Shown piece by piece: positions 18,624-28,253 of a stretch of DNA of 64,000 bases; position 1 is the first letter of the stretch, and the number at the start of each line of letters is the position of its first letter. The position numbers were made by a program, and so were the translations under genes. The stretch spans positions 310,001-374,000 of the forward strand of contig NZ_RKHX01000002.1 in assembly GCF_003755175.1 (NCBI RefSeq). The letters run 5' to 3'. The notes below the pieces were generated by a model. It worked only from the letters and a program-made list of their open reading frames with translations, had not been told where the DNA came from and made no database searches. Source of the stretch: Cellulomonas sp. PhB150. Lineage in GTDB: Bacteria; Actinomycetota; Actinomycetes; Actinomycetales; Cellulomonadaceae.

Positions 18624-20188
18624 CGATCGACCTCGCCGCACGCACGCAGGCCCTCGAGGACGCGCTCGACGCCGCCGGGGACCGCCTCCCGTCAGCCCAG
18701 GTCGACGACGCCCGAGCGGTCGTGGCCCACGCCCGTGAGCGCGGCGGGCTGTCCGCCGAGCACACCGTCGCGGCCCTTGCCGGGGCGACGGGCTCGGGCA
18801 AGTCCTCGGTCTTCAACGCCCTCGCGGGCCAGCAGCTGGCCACGGCCGGGGTGCAGCGCCCGACGACCTCGCACGCCCTGGCCGCCGTCTGGGGCGAGGG
18901 CGCCGAGCCGCTGCTGGACTGGCTCGAGGTGGGGCGGCGGCACGAGATGACGGACGCTCGCCGGGGCCTGGTCCTGCTCGACCTGCCCGACCACGACTCG
19001 ATCGTCGTCGAGCACCGCATCCGGGCCGAGCGGCTCGTCGAGCGCGCGGACCTGCTGGTCTGGGTCGTCGACCCGCAGAAGTACGCCGACGCCGCGCTCC
19101 ACGAGCGGTACCTGCGACCGCTCGCCGGGCACGGCGACGTCACGGTCGTCGTGCTCAACCAGGTGGACCGCCTGTCCGCGCAGGAGGCCGCGACGTGCCT
19201 GGCCGACCTCGAGCGGCTGGTCGCCGAGGACGGCCTGGTCGGCGCCCGGGTCGTCGCGGCGTCCGCGCGGACCGGCCAGGGGCTCGACGCGCTGCGCGCC
19301 ATGCTCGACCAGGCCGCGGCGAAGCGGGAGGCGTCCACGCGCCGCTGGGCGGCCGACCTCCGCACGACGGCCACCGCGGTGAGCGCGGAGCTCGGTGCCG
19401 CACCCCGGCGCGAGCCGGCGCGGCCGACGGCGAGGCTGGTCACCGGCCTGGAGCGCGCCGCGGGTGTGCCGACCGTCGTCTCCGCCGTCCGCGGGTCGTT
19501 CCGCCGCGACGCGCACGCGGCCACCGGCTGGCCTGTCACCCGCTGGCTGGGCAGGTTCCGCCCCGACCCGCTGCGTCGCATCGGCCTGCGCACGCCTGCG
19601 GCGCGACCCGAGCTTGCGCGCACGTCGCTGCCCACCGCGACGCCGACGGTCCTGGCCGCCGCCCGCACCGCCGTGCGTGACTATGCGGCCGAGGCGACCG
19701 CCGCCCTGCCGGACGCGTGGGCGCTCGACGCCCGCCGCCGCGCGTCGGCGTCCACCGAGGGCCTCGCCGACGCGCTCGACCAGGCGGTCGCGGGCACGCA
19801 GCTCGACGCCGCGAAGAGACCGGCGTGGTGGCGCGCGGTGGGCGTGCTGCAGTGGGTGGTGCTCGGCGTGCTCGTCGTCGGGCTGCTCTGGCTCGCCGTG
19901 CTGGCCGTGCTCGACTACTTCCGGCTGCCGCCGCCGCCCGTCGCGGAGTGGCACGACTTCCCCGTCCCGACGCTCATGGTGGTCGGTGGGGTCGTCGTCG
20001 GCCTGCTGGTCGCCCTGCTGTCCCGGCTGGCTGCGGCGGTCGGTGCCCGACGACGAGCGGGCCGTGCGGCCCGGCGCCTGCGCCGGTCGGTCGAGGCGGT
20101 CGCGCGCGACCTCGTGGTCGCACCGGTCGACGCCGTCGTCGCCGACCTGGCACGTGCCCGCGAGTGCGCCCGCCGCGCGGCATCCTGA
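18620..20188 (+). CDS. YfjP-type membrane GTPase B' (cassette 2)
   Basis: A 522-residue paralogue of the gene at 12604. G1 GATGSGKS at 55-62, switch I VQRPTTSH, G3 DLPDHDS, ADLLVWVVDPQKYADAALH, G4 NQVD. A longer middle region (FRRDAHAATGWPVTRWLGRF) separates the G domain from two C-terminal TM helices (around residues 410-435 and 450-470) and a basic end. It starts within the last codons of A' (ATGA) and is followed after 25 bp by a thioesterase gene with its own ribosome site. Confidence 0.83.
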   Translation: MTIDLAARTQALEDALDAAGDRLPSAQVDDARAVVAHARERGGLSAEHTVAALAGATGSGKSSVFNALAGQQLATAGVQRPTTSHALAAVWGEGAEPLLDWLEVGRRHEMTDARRGLVLLDLPDHDSIVVEHRIRAERLVERADLLVWVVDPQKYADAALHERYLRPLAGHGDVTVVVLNQVDRLSAQEAATCLADLERLVAEDGLVGARVVAASARTGQGLDALRAMLDQAAAKREASTRRWAADLRTTATAVSAELGAAPRREPARPTARLVTGLERAAGVPTVVSAVRGSFRRDAHAATGWPVTRWLGRFRPDPLRRIGLRTPAARPELARTSLPTATPTVLAAARTAVRDYAAEATAALPDAWALDARRRASASTEGLADALDQAVAGTQLDAAKRPAWWRAVGVLQWVVLGVLVVGLLWLAVLAVLDYFRLPPPPVAEWHDFPVPTLMVVGGVVVGLLVALLSRLAAAVGARRRAGRAARRLRRSVEAVARDLVVAPVDAVVADLARARECARRAAS

Positions 20189-20213
20189 GAGCACGAACGA
20201 GGAGAGGAACCGC

Positions 20214-20708
20214 ATGACCCGCCTGCACGTCCCGGTCGCCCTGCGCTGGTCGGACCTGGACGCCTACCAGCACGTCAACAACGTCGAGATGTTCCGGCTG
20301 CTCGAGGACGCACGCATCACGGCGTTCTGGCGGCACCCGGACGCGTCGGAGGCCTGGCCGACCGCGGTGCTCGACACCGGCCCGACGGCCAGCTCGCACA
20401 CGCTCGTCGCCCGGCAGGAGATCCAGTACCTGCGGCCGCTCGGCTTCACGCGCAACCCCGTCCGGGTCGAGATGTGGATCGGCCACCTCGGCGGTGCGAG
20501 CCTCGAGGTCTGCTACGAGGTGCACGACGGGAAGGCGGGCTTCGCGCGGACCGGTCCCTCGTCGGGCGGGGCGCCCTACGCGAAGGCCGCCACGACGATC
20601 GTCGTCGTCGACGCCGCGACGGAGAAGCCCCGACGCATCACGGACGACGAGCGCGCCGCGTGGCTGCCCTACGTCGAGGAGCCGCTCAGCTTCCGCCGTC
20701 GGGCCTAG
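20214..20708 (+). CDS. Hotdog-fold acyl-CoA thioesterase (4HBT)
   Basis: A 164-residue single-hotdog protein. RWSDLDAYQHVNNVEMFRLLEDAR at residues 10-33 is the 4HBT catalytic segment with the conserved Asp, His and Asn; VARQEIQYLRPL and VRVEMWIG follow. It should hydrolyse an acyl-CoA thioester in the cytoplasm; chain length unknown. A strong GAGGAGAGG ribosome site precedes ATG 20214. A similar thioesterase lies near ettA in mycobacteria, so the position is probably conserved. Confidence 0.88.
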   Translation: MTRLHVPVALRWSDLDAYQHVNNVEMFRLLEDARITAFWRHPDASEAWPTAVLDTGPTASSHTLVARQEIQYLRPLGFTRNPVRVEMWIGHLGGASLEVCYEVHDGKAGFARTGPSSGGAPYAKAATTIVVVDAATEKPRRITDDERAAWLPYVEEPLSFRRRA

Positions 20709-20801
20709 GTGCCACCACCCTGGCGGTGCGGGGACGCCCGTGGTCATGGTGGGTGATTCGCACGCACCCGCGTGCGTCCGCCGGTAGGACAGAGCATCGC
20801 C

Positions 20802-22190
20802 GTGAGAAGCAGGATCTCACTCGCAGTCGCCGTGACAGCGGCGCTCGTCGTCGGCCTGGTCGGCTCGGCTCCGGCCGTGGCCGGGGCGCCACGCGTCGCG
20901 GAGGACGTCGGCGTCGTGTCCGGGACGGTGACCTTCGCCGGTGCTCCCGCGGCGGACGCGTACGTGCAGCTCTTCTCCCCGGGGAAGTGGGCCTCGGCGC
21001 GGACCGCGGCCGACGGCACGTACTCCACGACGGCCGAGCCCGGGACGTACGAGGTCACGGTCCTCGGCCCCCTGGGCAGCCGGTACCTGACCACATACCT
21101 CGGCGGGACCGTGCGAGCGGCCGACAGCACACCGCTGAAGGTCACGGCGGGGGCGACCGCGACGGCCGACGTCAGGCTCGTCGCCGGCGCCGGCGTGACG
21201 GGGAAGGTCGTCGACGCGACCGGTGCCCCCCTCGCGGGCGCGACGGTGTGGCTCTCGAACGTCGACAGGTTCGGGACGACCCCGGCGACCACGGACGCGG
21301 CCGGCGTCTACACGACCTACGAGCTCGCGACCGGGAAGGTCTCCCTGTACGGGTTCAAGGGCACGCACAAATCGGTGACCAAGAGCGTGGCCGTGAGGCA
21401 GGGCACGCTCGTCAGGGCTCCACCGCTCCGGGTGCAGAAGGTCGTCGGCGCGAGGATCGCCGGTCACGTCCGCGCGACCAACGCGTCGGACCAGCCCGTG
21501 CAGCTGCTGAACGCGAAGAAGGTCACCGTCGGGTGGGAGCGGCCGAACGCGCACGGCAACGTGGCGTTCGTCGGGCTCAAGGCCGGCACCTACCGCGTGG
21601 TCCTGTCCGGCACGAACATCAGCAAGAAGGTCACGGTCAAGGCCACGACGAGGGCGTCGTTCGGCACGCTCGTGCGCGGGAGGCCGACCGCCGTCTCGGG
21701 CGTCGTGACGTCCCCGACCGGCAAGCCCGCCCTCGAGGCCGAGGTGCGCGTCGTCGACTCGTTCGGCACGATCGCCGGGACCGCGACGACGAACGCCAAG
21801 GGGCGGTACAGGGTCGTCGGCGTCATCTCCGGCAGGTACACCGTCGTCGCGGAGCCCGACACGACGAGCTACGCGCGCGGCTCGCTGAGCCTGAGCGTGA
21901 CCAAGGGCAGGAACAAGGTCGCCCCCGTCCTGCGGCTGCCGACCGGTGGCAAGGTGTACGGCTACGTCACGAGCGCGAAGGGCAAGTCCGTCGAGGGCAT
22001 CACCGTGTTCACGACCGACCGCAGCGCCGTGACGGACGCCAGGGGGCGGTGGGTGCTCACCGGGGTCGCGAAGGGCAAGCGCCACCTGACGGTCTCGGAC
22101 GACGTCGTCGGCGGCTACCACACCGTGCAGACGAGCGTGGTCGCCAAGAACGGCAGGACCGTGCGGGTCGCGACCATCGTCGTGCGCTGA
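20802..22190 (+). CDS. Secreted protein with carboxypeptidase-regulatory-like repeats
   Basis: A 462-residue exported protein. A Sec signal (VRSRISLAV, hydrophobic core, APAVAGA) ends at about residue 29. The mature part is a run of roughly five CarboxypepD_reg/CnaB-like beta-sandwich repeats, marked by VVDATGAPLAGATVWLS, TSPTGKPALEAEVRVVDS, TSAKGKSVEGITVF and repeated DA(A/R)G.Y or G.Y/W turns. No enzyme motif, no sorting signal and no lipobox, so probably secreted or loosely wall-bound. GTG 20802 places the signal peptide at the start; the frame is open 10 codons more upstream. Confidence 0.8.
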   Translation: MRSRISLAVAVTAALVVGLVGSAPAVAGAPRVAEDVGVVSGTVTFAGAPAADAYVQLFSPGKWASARTAADGTYSTTAEPGTYEVTVLGPLGSRYLTTYLGGTVRAADSTPLKVTAGATATADVRLVAGAGVTGKVVDATGAPLAGATVWLSNVDRFGTTPATTDAAGVYTTYELATGKVSLYGFKGTHKSVTKSVAVRQGTLVRAPPLRVQKVVGARIAGHVRATNASDQPVQLLNAKKVTVGWERPNAHGNVAFVGLKAGTYRVVLSGTNISKKVTVKATTRASFGTLVRGRPTAVSGVVTSPTGKPALEAEVRVVDSFGTIAGTATTNAKGRYRVVGVISGRYTVVAEPDTTSYARGSLSLSVTKGRNKVAPVLRLPTGGKVYGYVTSAKGKSVEGITVFTTDRSAVTDARGRWVLTGVAKGKRHLTVSDDVVGGYHTVQTSVVAKNGRTVRVATIVVR

Positions 22191-22196
22191 GGTCGC

Positions 22197-23807
22197 TCAG
22201 GCGTCGGGCGTGCCCCGGTCCGTCCGCGCACGCTCCGCGCGCTCGGCCGCCCGGGCGATGTTGCGCTGCATGCCGCCGAACACCACGCCGTGGAACGGGT
22301 AGACGGCCCACCAGTACAGCTGCCCCGTGAGCCCCTTGGGGTGGAACAGGGCGCGGTGCGAGAACGCCGTGGGCGGGTTCGACCAGCCCTCGCCGTCGTC
22401 CACAGGGTCGACGCGCAGCTCGAGCCATGCCAGGCCGGGCACCTTCATCTCGGCACGAAGCCGCAGCAGGCGACCCGGTTCGATGGCCTCGACGCGCCAG
22501 AAGTCGACGGCGTCGTCGACGACGAGATGGCGCGGGTCGCGTCGGCCGCGGCGCAGCCCCGGGCCGCCGACGAGCTTGTCCATGATGCCGCGCACGCGCC
22601 ACGCGAGCCCCCAGGAGTACCAGCCCTGCTCGCCCCCGACGGCCTCGATGACCCGCCAGAGCGCGGCGGGGGAGGCGTCGACCTCGATGCGACGCTCGTC
22701 GACGTAGAGCGAGCCGCCGGCCCAGTCCGGGTCGGTGGGCAGCGGGTCGCTCGGGGCGCCGGTCACGGCGGCCGACGACCAGCGCGTGCTGACGTTCAGC
22801 TCCTGGATGCGCTGCAGCGCGAGGCGCACGGCCAGGTCGAAGCCGACGAGGCCCGTCGGCGGGTCCGGCACGAACGCGGCGATGTCGTGCTCGTCGCAGA
22901 CGACCTCGTGCACGAGCGACTCGACGAGCGGACGCGCCAGGCCCGACGGCACGGGCGTCACGAGCGAGACCCACAGGCTCGAGAGCCGCGGGGTCAGGAC
23001 GCCCACGCCGACGATGATGCGCCGCGGCAGCCCCTCCGCCTCGGCGTAGCGCTGCATCATGTCGCGGTAGGTCAGGACGTCGGGGCCGCCGATGTCGAAC
23101 CCGCGGCTGACCTCGCGCGGCATGGCCGCGGAGCCGACGAGGTAGCGCAGCACGTCGCGGACGGCGATCGGCTGGATCCGGTTCTCCACCCAGCGCGGCA
23201 CCGTCATCGCGGGCAGCCGCTCGGTGAGGTAGCGCATCATCTCGAACGACGCCGAACCCGAGCCGAGGATGACGGCCGCGCGCAGGACGGTCGTCGGGAC
23301 GCCGCTCGCCAGCAGGATCTCGCCGACCTCGGTGCGCGAGGCCAGGTGCGGAGAGAGGTCCTCACCCTCCGGGTAGAGGCCGCCGAGGTAGACGATCCGA
23401 CCGACGCCGGCGTCACGTGCCGCCTGCCCGAAGACCAGGGCGGTGTGGCGGTCCGTGGCCTCGAACTTGCGCCCGGAGCCCAGCGAGTGGATGAGGTAGT
23501 AGGCGACGTCGGTCCCGTCGAGCGCCTTCGCGATCTGCTCGGGCTCGGCGGCGTCGGCCTGGACGGCCTCGACGTCGTCGTACCAGGCCTGGCCGCGCAG
23601 CCGGTCGGGGTTGCGGGCGATCGCGCGCACGCGGTAGCCGGCTGCGAGGAGCTCGGGGACCAGCCGGCCGCCGACGTAGCCGGTCACGCCGGTCACGGCG
23701 ACCAGCGGCGCGTCCGGGCGGGGCCGACCGTCGTCGCCGACCCCGGGCACGAGGCCGACGAGCGTGTCGGCGGCGCGCAGCGGGGCGAGGTCCTGGTCGG
23801 AGGTCAT
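22197..23807 (-). CDS. SDR-type NAD(P)-binding protein with DUF2867 domain
   Basis: A 536-residue two-domain protein. Residues about 35-330 form an atypical extended SDR (NmrA-like): TGVTGYVG is the dinucleotide loop, then YRVRAIARNPDRLRG, TDVAYYLIHSLGSG and IGGPDVLTYRDMMQRY. Residues about 370-525 match the DUF2867/SRPBCC-like domain (DASPAALWRVIEAVGG, WYSWGLAWRVRGIMDKLVGGPGLRRGR cut by segments). The substrate is not known. It has a clear ATG at 23807 and is convergent with the secreted repeat protein, with 6 bp between stops. Confidence 0.85.
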   Translation of the reverse strand: MTSDQDLAPLRAADTLVGLVPGVGDDGRPRPDAPLVAVTGVTGYVGGRLVPELLAAGYRVRAIARNPDRLRGQAWYDDVEAVQADAAEPEQIAKALDGTDVAYYLIHSLGSGRKFEATDRHTALVFGQAARDAGVGRIVYLGGLYPEGEDLSPHLASRTEVGEILLASGVPTTVLRAAVILGSGSASFEMMRYLTERLPAMTVPRWVENRIQPIAVRDVLRYLVGSAAMPREVSRGFDIGGPDVLTYRDMMQRYAEAEGLPRRIIVGVGVLTPRLSSLWVSLVTPVPSGLARPLVESLVHEVVCDEHDIAAFVPDPPTGLVGFDLAVRLALQRIQELNVSTRWSSAAVTGAPSDPLPTDPDWAGGSLYVDERRIEVDASPAALWRVIEAVGGEQGWYSWGLAWRVRGIMDKLVGGPGLRRGRRDPRHLVVDDAVDFWRVEAIEPGRLLRLRAEMKVPGLAWLELRVDPVDDGEGWSNPPTAFSHRALFHPKGLTGQLYWWAVYPFHGVVFGGMQRNIARAAERAERARTDRGTPDA

Positions 23808-23859
23808 CTGCGCAGTGTGTGCGGCGTTCAGCCCTGCCGCACGCCGAGCCGGACGGTCC

Positions 23860-24864
23860 TCAGCGTCCTCTCAGCAGCGCGAGGGTCTCGCGCTCGGCCA
23901 CGGCCTGCGAGCGGGTGGGTCGGATCGTCTCGCCGCGCTCCCACAGGTCGAACAGGCGCGCGTCGATGTAGGACGCCCGGCACACGGCCGGGGTGTTGCC
24001 CAGCTCCTCGGCGACGTCCTTGACGACCTGGGTGGCCACGCGCCGGCGGCCCCGGTCGGTCCGGGGAACGTCGCCGGCCTCCGCGAGCCCGCGGGCGGCG
24101 AGGACGGTCGCGTGCCACGTGCGGAAGTCCTTCGCGCTCGAGTCGTCGCCCAGTCGTTCCTTGACGTACGACGAGACGTCGGAGCTGGTCACGTCGTGCC
24201 ACGTGCCGGCGTCGTCGCGCCAGGCGAGCAGCTCGGGGCCGTCGTCGGAGCGGCGGACCAGGCTGCGCACCAGGCGGGCCACGTCGTCGTCCTCGACGAC
24301 CGTGTCGCGGATCTGGCCGGACTTGGCGGGGAAGCGCAGGTGCACGCGGCCCTCGTCGCCGTCGGCCGCGGGGGCGAGCACCGTGACGTGCTCGCGCAGC
24401 AGCGTCGCCAGGCCGTACGACCCGTGCTTGGCCGCGTACCCCTCGCCGCCCACCCGCAGGTAGGCCAGGTCGAGCAGCCGGAACGCGAGTGCGAGCGCCT
24501 TGTCGCGCGGCCAGCCGTCGAGATGCATGTCGAGCCGCACACGCCGACGAGCCGCGGGAAGCCGCTCGGCCACGTCGAGGACGTGCTCGTGCTTGAGCCG
24601 GTCGCGCCGCAGACGCCACTGCTGGTGGTAGACGTACTGGCGCCGAGCCGCGTCGTCCAGCCCCGCCGCCTGGATGTGCCCGTTCGGCCACGGGCTGATC
24701 CACACGTCGCTCCACGCCGGCGGGATCGCCAGCGCGACGATGCGCTCGAGGTGCTCCTCGTCGGCGATCCGCGCGGCGTCGAGGTCCAGGTAGACGAACG
24801 TGCGCCCGTGCTTGCGCCGGGTCCAGCCGGGGGAGTCGATGCGCACGCGGCGGAGACGAACCAT
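23860..24864 (-). CDS. DNA topoisomerase IB
   Basis: A 334-residue poxvirus-type topoisomerase IB, which relaxes supercoils through a 3'-phosphotyrosine. SPGWTRRKHGRTFVYLD starts the N-terminal domain; RVGGEGYAAKHGSYGLATLL, the KSGQIRDT loop, KDFRTWHATV and CRASYIDARLFDLW follow, with catalytic Tyr at 299 in the last. ATG 24864 gives the expected N-terminus MVRLRRVRIDSPGW. Such enzymes are common in environmental actinobacteria. It is downstream of tesB on the same strand with a hairpin between. Confidence 0.93.
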   Translation of the reverse strand: MVRLRRVRIDSPGWTRRKHGRTFVYLDLDAARIADEEHLERIVALAIPPAWSDVWISPWPNGHIQAAGLDDAARRQYVYHQQWRLRRDRLKHEHVLDVAERLPAARRRVRLDMHLDGWPRDKALALAFRLLDLAYLRVGGEGYAAKHGSYGLATLLREHVTVLAPAADGDEGRVHLRFPAKSGQIRDTVVEDDDVARLVRSLVRRSDDGPELLAWRDDAGTWHDVTSSDVSSYVKERLGDDSSAKDFRTWHATVLAARGLAEAGDVPRTDRGRRRVATQVVKDVAEELGNTPAVCRASYIDARLFDLWERGETIRPTRSQAVAERETLALLRGR

Positions 24865-24879
24865 GCGGCGAGTCTCACC

Positions 24880-24900
24880 CGAGCGCGGCGAGCGCGCTCG
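24880..24900 (-). terminator. Hairpin between tesB and topoisomerase IB
   Basis: CGAGCGCG (24880-24887) and CGCGCTCG (24893-24900) form an 8-bp stem with a 5-nt loop, just past the thioesterase stop on the minus strand. No T-run, so it may be a weak terminator. Confidence 0.4.
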
Positions 24901-24907
24901 TCGGGCG

Positions 24908-25786
24908 TCAGGCGGGGAGGCGGACCATGCCCTCCTGGGCGACCGAGGCGACCAGGACGCCCTGGCGCGTGAAGACTCGCGCCGCGCCGAGGCCGCGACC
25001 GCCCTGCGCGCTGGGCGACGACTGGACGTACAGGAGCCAGTCGTCGACTCGTACGTCGCGGTGCCACCACATCGCGTGATCCAGGCTCGCGATCGACAGG
25101 CCGGGCGTCACCCACGACTGGCCCGAGCGGCGCAGGATCGGCTCGAGCATCACCTGGTCGCACGCGTACGCGAGCAGGGCGCGGTGCAGGAGCTGGTCGT
25201 CGGGCAGCGGTCCGCGCGAGCGGAACCAGACCATCTGCTGGCCCTGGTGCGAGGGGGCCGCGCCGAGGTAGATCGACCCGCCGACGTGCCGGACGTCGAA
25301 GGCGGCCTCCTGCGTCCAGAACTTCGCGACCGGGTGGTCGATGCCCGAGAGCAGGTCGAGCGCGGAGGTCACGTGCTCCGGCTCGGGGACGTCGGCCGGC
25401 ATCTCGTCGGCGTAGTCGATCCCCGGCTGGTCCTCCTGGAAGGAGGTGATCATCGAGAGGATCGGCGCGCCGCCCTGCAGGGCGTGCGTGCGCCGGGCCG
25501 AGAACGAGCGGCCGTCGCGCAGGCGCTCGACCGCGAACGTGATGGGCTCGCGCACGTCGCCCGCGCGCAGGAAGTACCCGTGCAGCGAGTGCGGCAGGCG
25601 CCCGTCCTCGACGGTCCGGCCCGCGGCGAGCAGCGACTGCGCGAGCACCTGGCCGCCGAACACGCGCCCGTTGGGCTGCGGCAGGCTGCGCCCCGCGAAC
25701 ACGTCCGGCGAGGCCGGGTCCTGCTCGATCTCGAGGACGCCGAGCACGGAGTCGATGGCCGAGTGGGGCGTGGGCTGCTCGCTCAT
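24908..25786 (-). CDS. tesB: Acyl-CoA thioesterase II
   Basis: A 292-residue double-hotdog thioesterase. Features: NGRVFGGQVLAQSLLAAGRTV (first hotdog helix), LHGYFLRAGD, SFSARRTHALQGG, and in the second half SIASLDHAMWWHRDVRVDDWLLY, with GRGLGAARVFTRQGVLVASVAQEGMVR at the end; the Asp in SLDHAMW is the TesB catalytic position. It hydrolyses medium- and long-chain acyl-CoA. ATG 25786 (MSEQPTPHSAI) is chosen over one four codons upstream. Paired with a globin gene further upstream on the same strand, a neighbourhood I recall from other actinobacteria. Confidence 0.92.
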   Translation of the reverse strand: MSEQPTPHSAIDSVLGVLEIEQDPASPDVFAGRSLPQPNGRVFGGQVLAQSLLAAGRTVEDGRLPHSLHGYFLRAGDVREPITFAVERLRDGRSFSARRTHALQGGAPILSMITSFQEDQPGIDYADEMPADVPEPEHVTSALDLLSGIDHPVAKFWTQEAAFDVRHVGGSIYLGAAPSHQGQQMVWFRSRGPLPDDQLLHRALLAYACDQVMLEPILRRSGQSWVTPGLSIASLDHAMWWHRDVRVDDWLLYVQSSPSAQGGRGLGAARVFTRQGVLVASVAQEGMVRLPA

Positions 25787-25830
25787 GCCCGCCAGCATTC
25801 CACGCTGCGCCCGACGACGGCCGTCGCCAG

Positions 25831-25920
25831 GTCGTCGGTCTCGCCACAGGTCGTCGGTTGCAACCGACGACCCGTCGCCGAACCGACGACCCGGCGCCGA
25901 ACCGACGACCCGGCGCCGAA
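25831..25920. repeat. 24-bp palindrome and three 19-bp direct repeats
   Basis: A perfect 24-bp palindrome (25849-25872, arms GGTCGTCGGTTG) overlaps a tandem array of three 19-bp units (25864-25882, 25883-25901, 25902-25920); units 2 and 3 are identical and unit 1 differs at one base. Each unit carries AACCGACGAC or its start; an extra inverted GTCGTCGG lies at 25831. The block sits just upstream of tesB and downstream of the globin gene. Confidence 0.85.
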
Positions 25921-25922
25921 CC

Positions 25923-25952
25923 CTCAGTCCTCGTGCCTGTGGTCGGACTGAG
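25923..25952 (-). terminator. Possible hairpin after globin gene
   Basis: CTCAGTCC (25923-25930) and GGACTGAG (25945-25952) are a perfect 8-bp inverted repeat with a 14-nt loop, 18 bp past the globin stop. CTCAGTCCTCG recurs at the gene's own 3' end (25970-25980), so alternative pairings are possible. Confidence 0.4.
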
Positions 25953-25970
25953 GCCGCGCTGCGCTCCGCC

Positions 25971-26363
25971 TCAGTCCTCGAACGTGTTGAGCATCGAGTG
26001 GGCCGCCCGCTCCAGGTAGTCCCACAGCTCGGCGCGGTGCAGGGGGGCGAGGTCCAGGGAGTCGACCGCGGTGCGCATGTGCAGCAGCCACCGGTCGCGC
26101 GCGTCAGGGTTGACCTTGAACGGCGCGTGGCGCATCCGCAGGCGGGGGTGGCCGCGCTCCTCCGAGTAGGTCGTCGGACCGCCCCAGTACTGCTCGAGGA
26201 ACTTCGTCAGTCGCTCGGCGGCGGGCCCGAGGTCGTCCTCCGGGTACATGGGCTTGAGCACGGGGTCGGCGGCCACGCCGCGGTAGAACTCGTCGACCAG
26301 CGCCACGAACGTCTCGTGCCCGCCGATCGCCTCGTAGAAGGAGTCGGGTCTCACGCCGACCAT
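25971..26363 (-). CDS. glbO: Group II truncated haemoglobin
   Basis: A 130-residue 2/2 globin: [29 protein letters not shown] (helices A-B, B10 Tyr in the FYRGV segment), [24 protein letters not shown], then [25 protein letters not shown] with the proximal His in RHAPF and the group II Trp in DRWLLHM. It binds O2 or NO in the cytoplasm. ATG 26363 is the outer start, but GAGG lies 9 nt before the GTG at 26354, which may be the real one. Close to ptsI (14 bp), probably same transcript. Confidence 0.92.
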   Translation of the reverse strand: MVGVRPDSFYEAIGGHETFVALVDEFYRGVAADPVLKPMYPEDDLGPAAERLTKFLEQYWGGPTTYSEERGHPRLRMRHAPFKVNPDARDRWLLHMRTAVDSLDLAPLHRAELWDYLERAAHSMLNTFED

Positions 26364-26376
26364 CCTCACACGGGGC

Positions 26377-28068
26377 CTACAGCCCCAGCTCCGCCAGGAC
26401 GGGCAGCTGAGCGCGCACCGTCGCGCGGGCGTCGGCCGCCGACGACGAGGCGAGGGCCAGCCCGGCAAGGCGGCGACACTCGTCGTACGTGGTGGCCCCG
26501 AGCACGGCAGACACGTCAGCCAGCGCACGGGGCGTCATCGACAGCGACGAGACGCCCAGCCCGACGAGCACCGCGGCGAGCGCGGGCGAGGCCGCCGACT
26601 CACCGCAGACGCCGACGGGCCTGCCCTGCGCCGCGGCGCCCGCGCACGTCGCGGCGACGAGCTGCAGGACGGCGGGCTGCCACGCGACGGACAGGTGCGC
26701 GACCGCGCCGAGCAGCCGGTCCGCGGCCATCGTGTACTGGACGAGGTCGTTCGTGCCGACGGACGCGAACGTCGCGTGGGCCAGGATCGGGCCGGACATG
26801 AGCGCGGCGCTGGGCACCTCGATCATCACGCCGGCGTGGTCGAGCCCGTGCCGCGCGCACGCCGCCACGAAGTCGGCGGCCTCGTCGACCGTCGAGACCA
26901 TCGGGGCCATCACCCACACGTCGGCGGTCTCGGCGTCGCGGGCCGTCCGGATCGCGGTGAGCTGGTCGTCGAGGATGTCGGGGTGGCGGTCGACGGTGCG
27001 CAGCCCGCGCACGCCGAGCGCGGGGTTCACCTCGGCGTCGCCCGCGAGGAACGGCATCGGCTTGTCGGCACCGGCGTCGAGCGTGCGGATGACGACCTTG
27101 TGGCCGGCGAACGCGGCGAACACGCGGCGGTAGGCCGCGACCTGCTCGTCGATCGAGGGCGCCTCCTCGCGGTCGAGGAACGCGAACTCGGTGCGGAACA
27201 GCCCGACGCCCTCGGCCCCCGCCTCGGCCGCGGCGCCCGCGGCGGCGGGGTCGCCGACGTTGGCGAGGAGCTCGACCCGGTGGCCGTCCGACGTCTGGCC
27301 CGGGCCGGTGAAGACGCGCACCTGCGCGGCGAGCGCCCGTGCGGCCGCCACCTGGTCGTCGTCCGGCCCGATGGTCACGGTGCCGGCGGCGCCGTCGACG
27401 AGGACCAGGTCCCCGTCGCCCAGCGCGGACAGGATCCCGCGGGCTGCGACGACCCCGGCGATCCCGCGGGCCCGGGCGAGGATCGCGGTGTGCGCGGTCG
27501 GGCCGCCCTCGGCGGTGACGATCGCGAGCACGCGGTCGGTGTCGAGCGTCGCGACGAGCGCGGGCGCGAGGTCGAGGCCGACGAGCACGAACGGCTCGTC
27601 GCGCTCGGGCACGCCGGGCGCCGCACGGCCGGTCAGCTCCGCGACCAGGCGGTCGCGCACGTCGGCGATGTCCCGCGTGCGCTCGGCGAAGACGCCGCCG
27701 ATCGCCAGGAACTGCTCGGCCACCGCGTCGGCCGCCTCCCAGACGGCGCGCTCGGGCACGAGGTGCTCGGTCATGACGCGCTCGACCGCGTCGGCGACCA
27801 GCGTCGGGTCGGCGGCGATCGCGGCGGTCGTGTGCAAGAGGTCGGCGGCGTCCCCGGTCGCCCGGTCGGCCGCGGCGTCGAGGGCGGCCCGGACGCGCTC
27901 GGAGGCGGTCGCGATGCTCTGCGCGGCGGCGTCGTGGTCGGCGCCTGGGGGCAGGCGACGCCCGGCGGGGGGCTCGGTGATCGGGTCGGGCATGAGGACG
28001 GCGGGCGCGGCGACGCGGCCGGGGCTCACGCCGATGCCGGTGACGACAGTGGGGGGCTGCGGGCTCAC
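26377..28068 (-). CDS. ptsI: PTS enzyme I (phosphoenolpyruvate-protein phosphotransferase)
   Basis: A 563-residue enzyme I: autophosphorylates from PEP and passes phosphate to HPr. The phosphorylated His is H193 in [13 protein letters not shown]; the PEP-binding barrel has [25 protein letters not shown], the [10 protein letters not shown] signature and [16 protein letters not shown], with VGVCGESA containing the catalytic Cys. GTG start with GAGGAGG about 10 nt upstream. It lies back to back with the EIIB/EIIA genes across a 185-bp intergenic region, suggesting shared control. HPr is not in the window. Confidence 0.95.
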   Translation of the reverse strand: MSPQPPTVVTGIGVSPGRVAAPAVLMPDPITEPPAGRRLPPGADHDAAAQSIATASERVRAALDAAADRATGDAADLLHTTAAIAADPTLVADAVERVMTEHLVPERAVWEAADAVAEQFLAIGGVFAERTRDIADVRDRLVAELTGRAAPGVPERDEPFVLVGLDLAPALVATLDTDRVLAIVTAEGGPTAHTAILARARGIAGVVAARGILSALGDGDLVLVDGAAGTVTIGPDDDQVAAARALAAQVRVFTGPGQTSDGHRVELLANVGDPAAAGAAAEAGAEGVGLFRTEFAFLDREEAPSIDEQVAAYRRVFAAFAGHKVVIRTLDAGADKPMPFLAGDAEVNPALGVRGLRTVDRHPDILDDQLTAIRTARDAETADVWVMAPMVSTVDEAADFVAACARHGLDHAGVMIEVPSAALMSGPILAHATFASVGTNDLVQYTMAADRLLGAVAHLSVAWQPAVLQLVAATCAGAAAQGRPVGVCGESAASPALAAVLVGLGVSSLSMTPRALADVSAVLGATTYDECRRLAGLALASSSAADARATVRAQLPVLAELGL

Positions 28069-28253
28069 CTGGTGATGACCTCCTCGTCGAGTGCGAGCAG
28101 TCTTGCCCTTCCGGGGTCGCCGACGCCAACCGACACGCGCCCGCTGGGCCGGACGGGTCGAGCGGGCTCCAGCGACCCGTGCGAGGGTTAGGCTGCTGGG
28201 TGCGCGTGTCGACGGATCGCGCCGGTTGAGCCGGTTGAGACTGGGGAGTTCCT

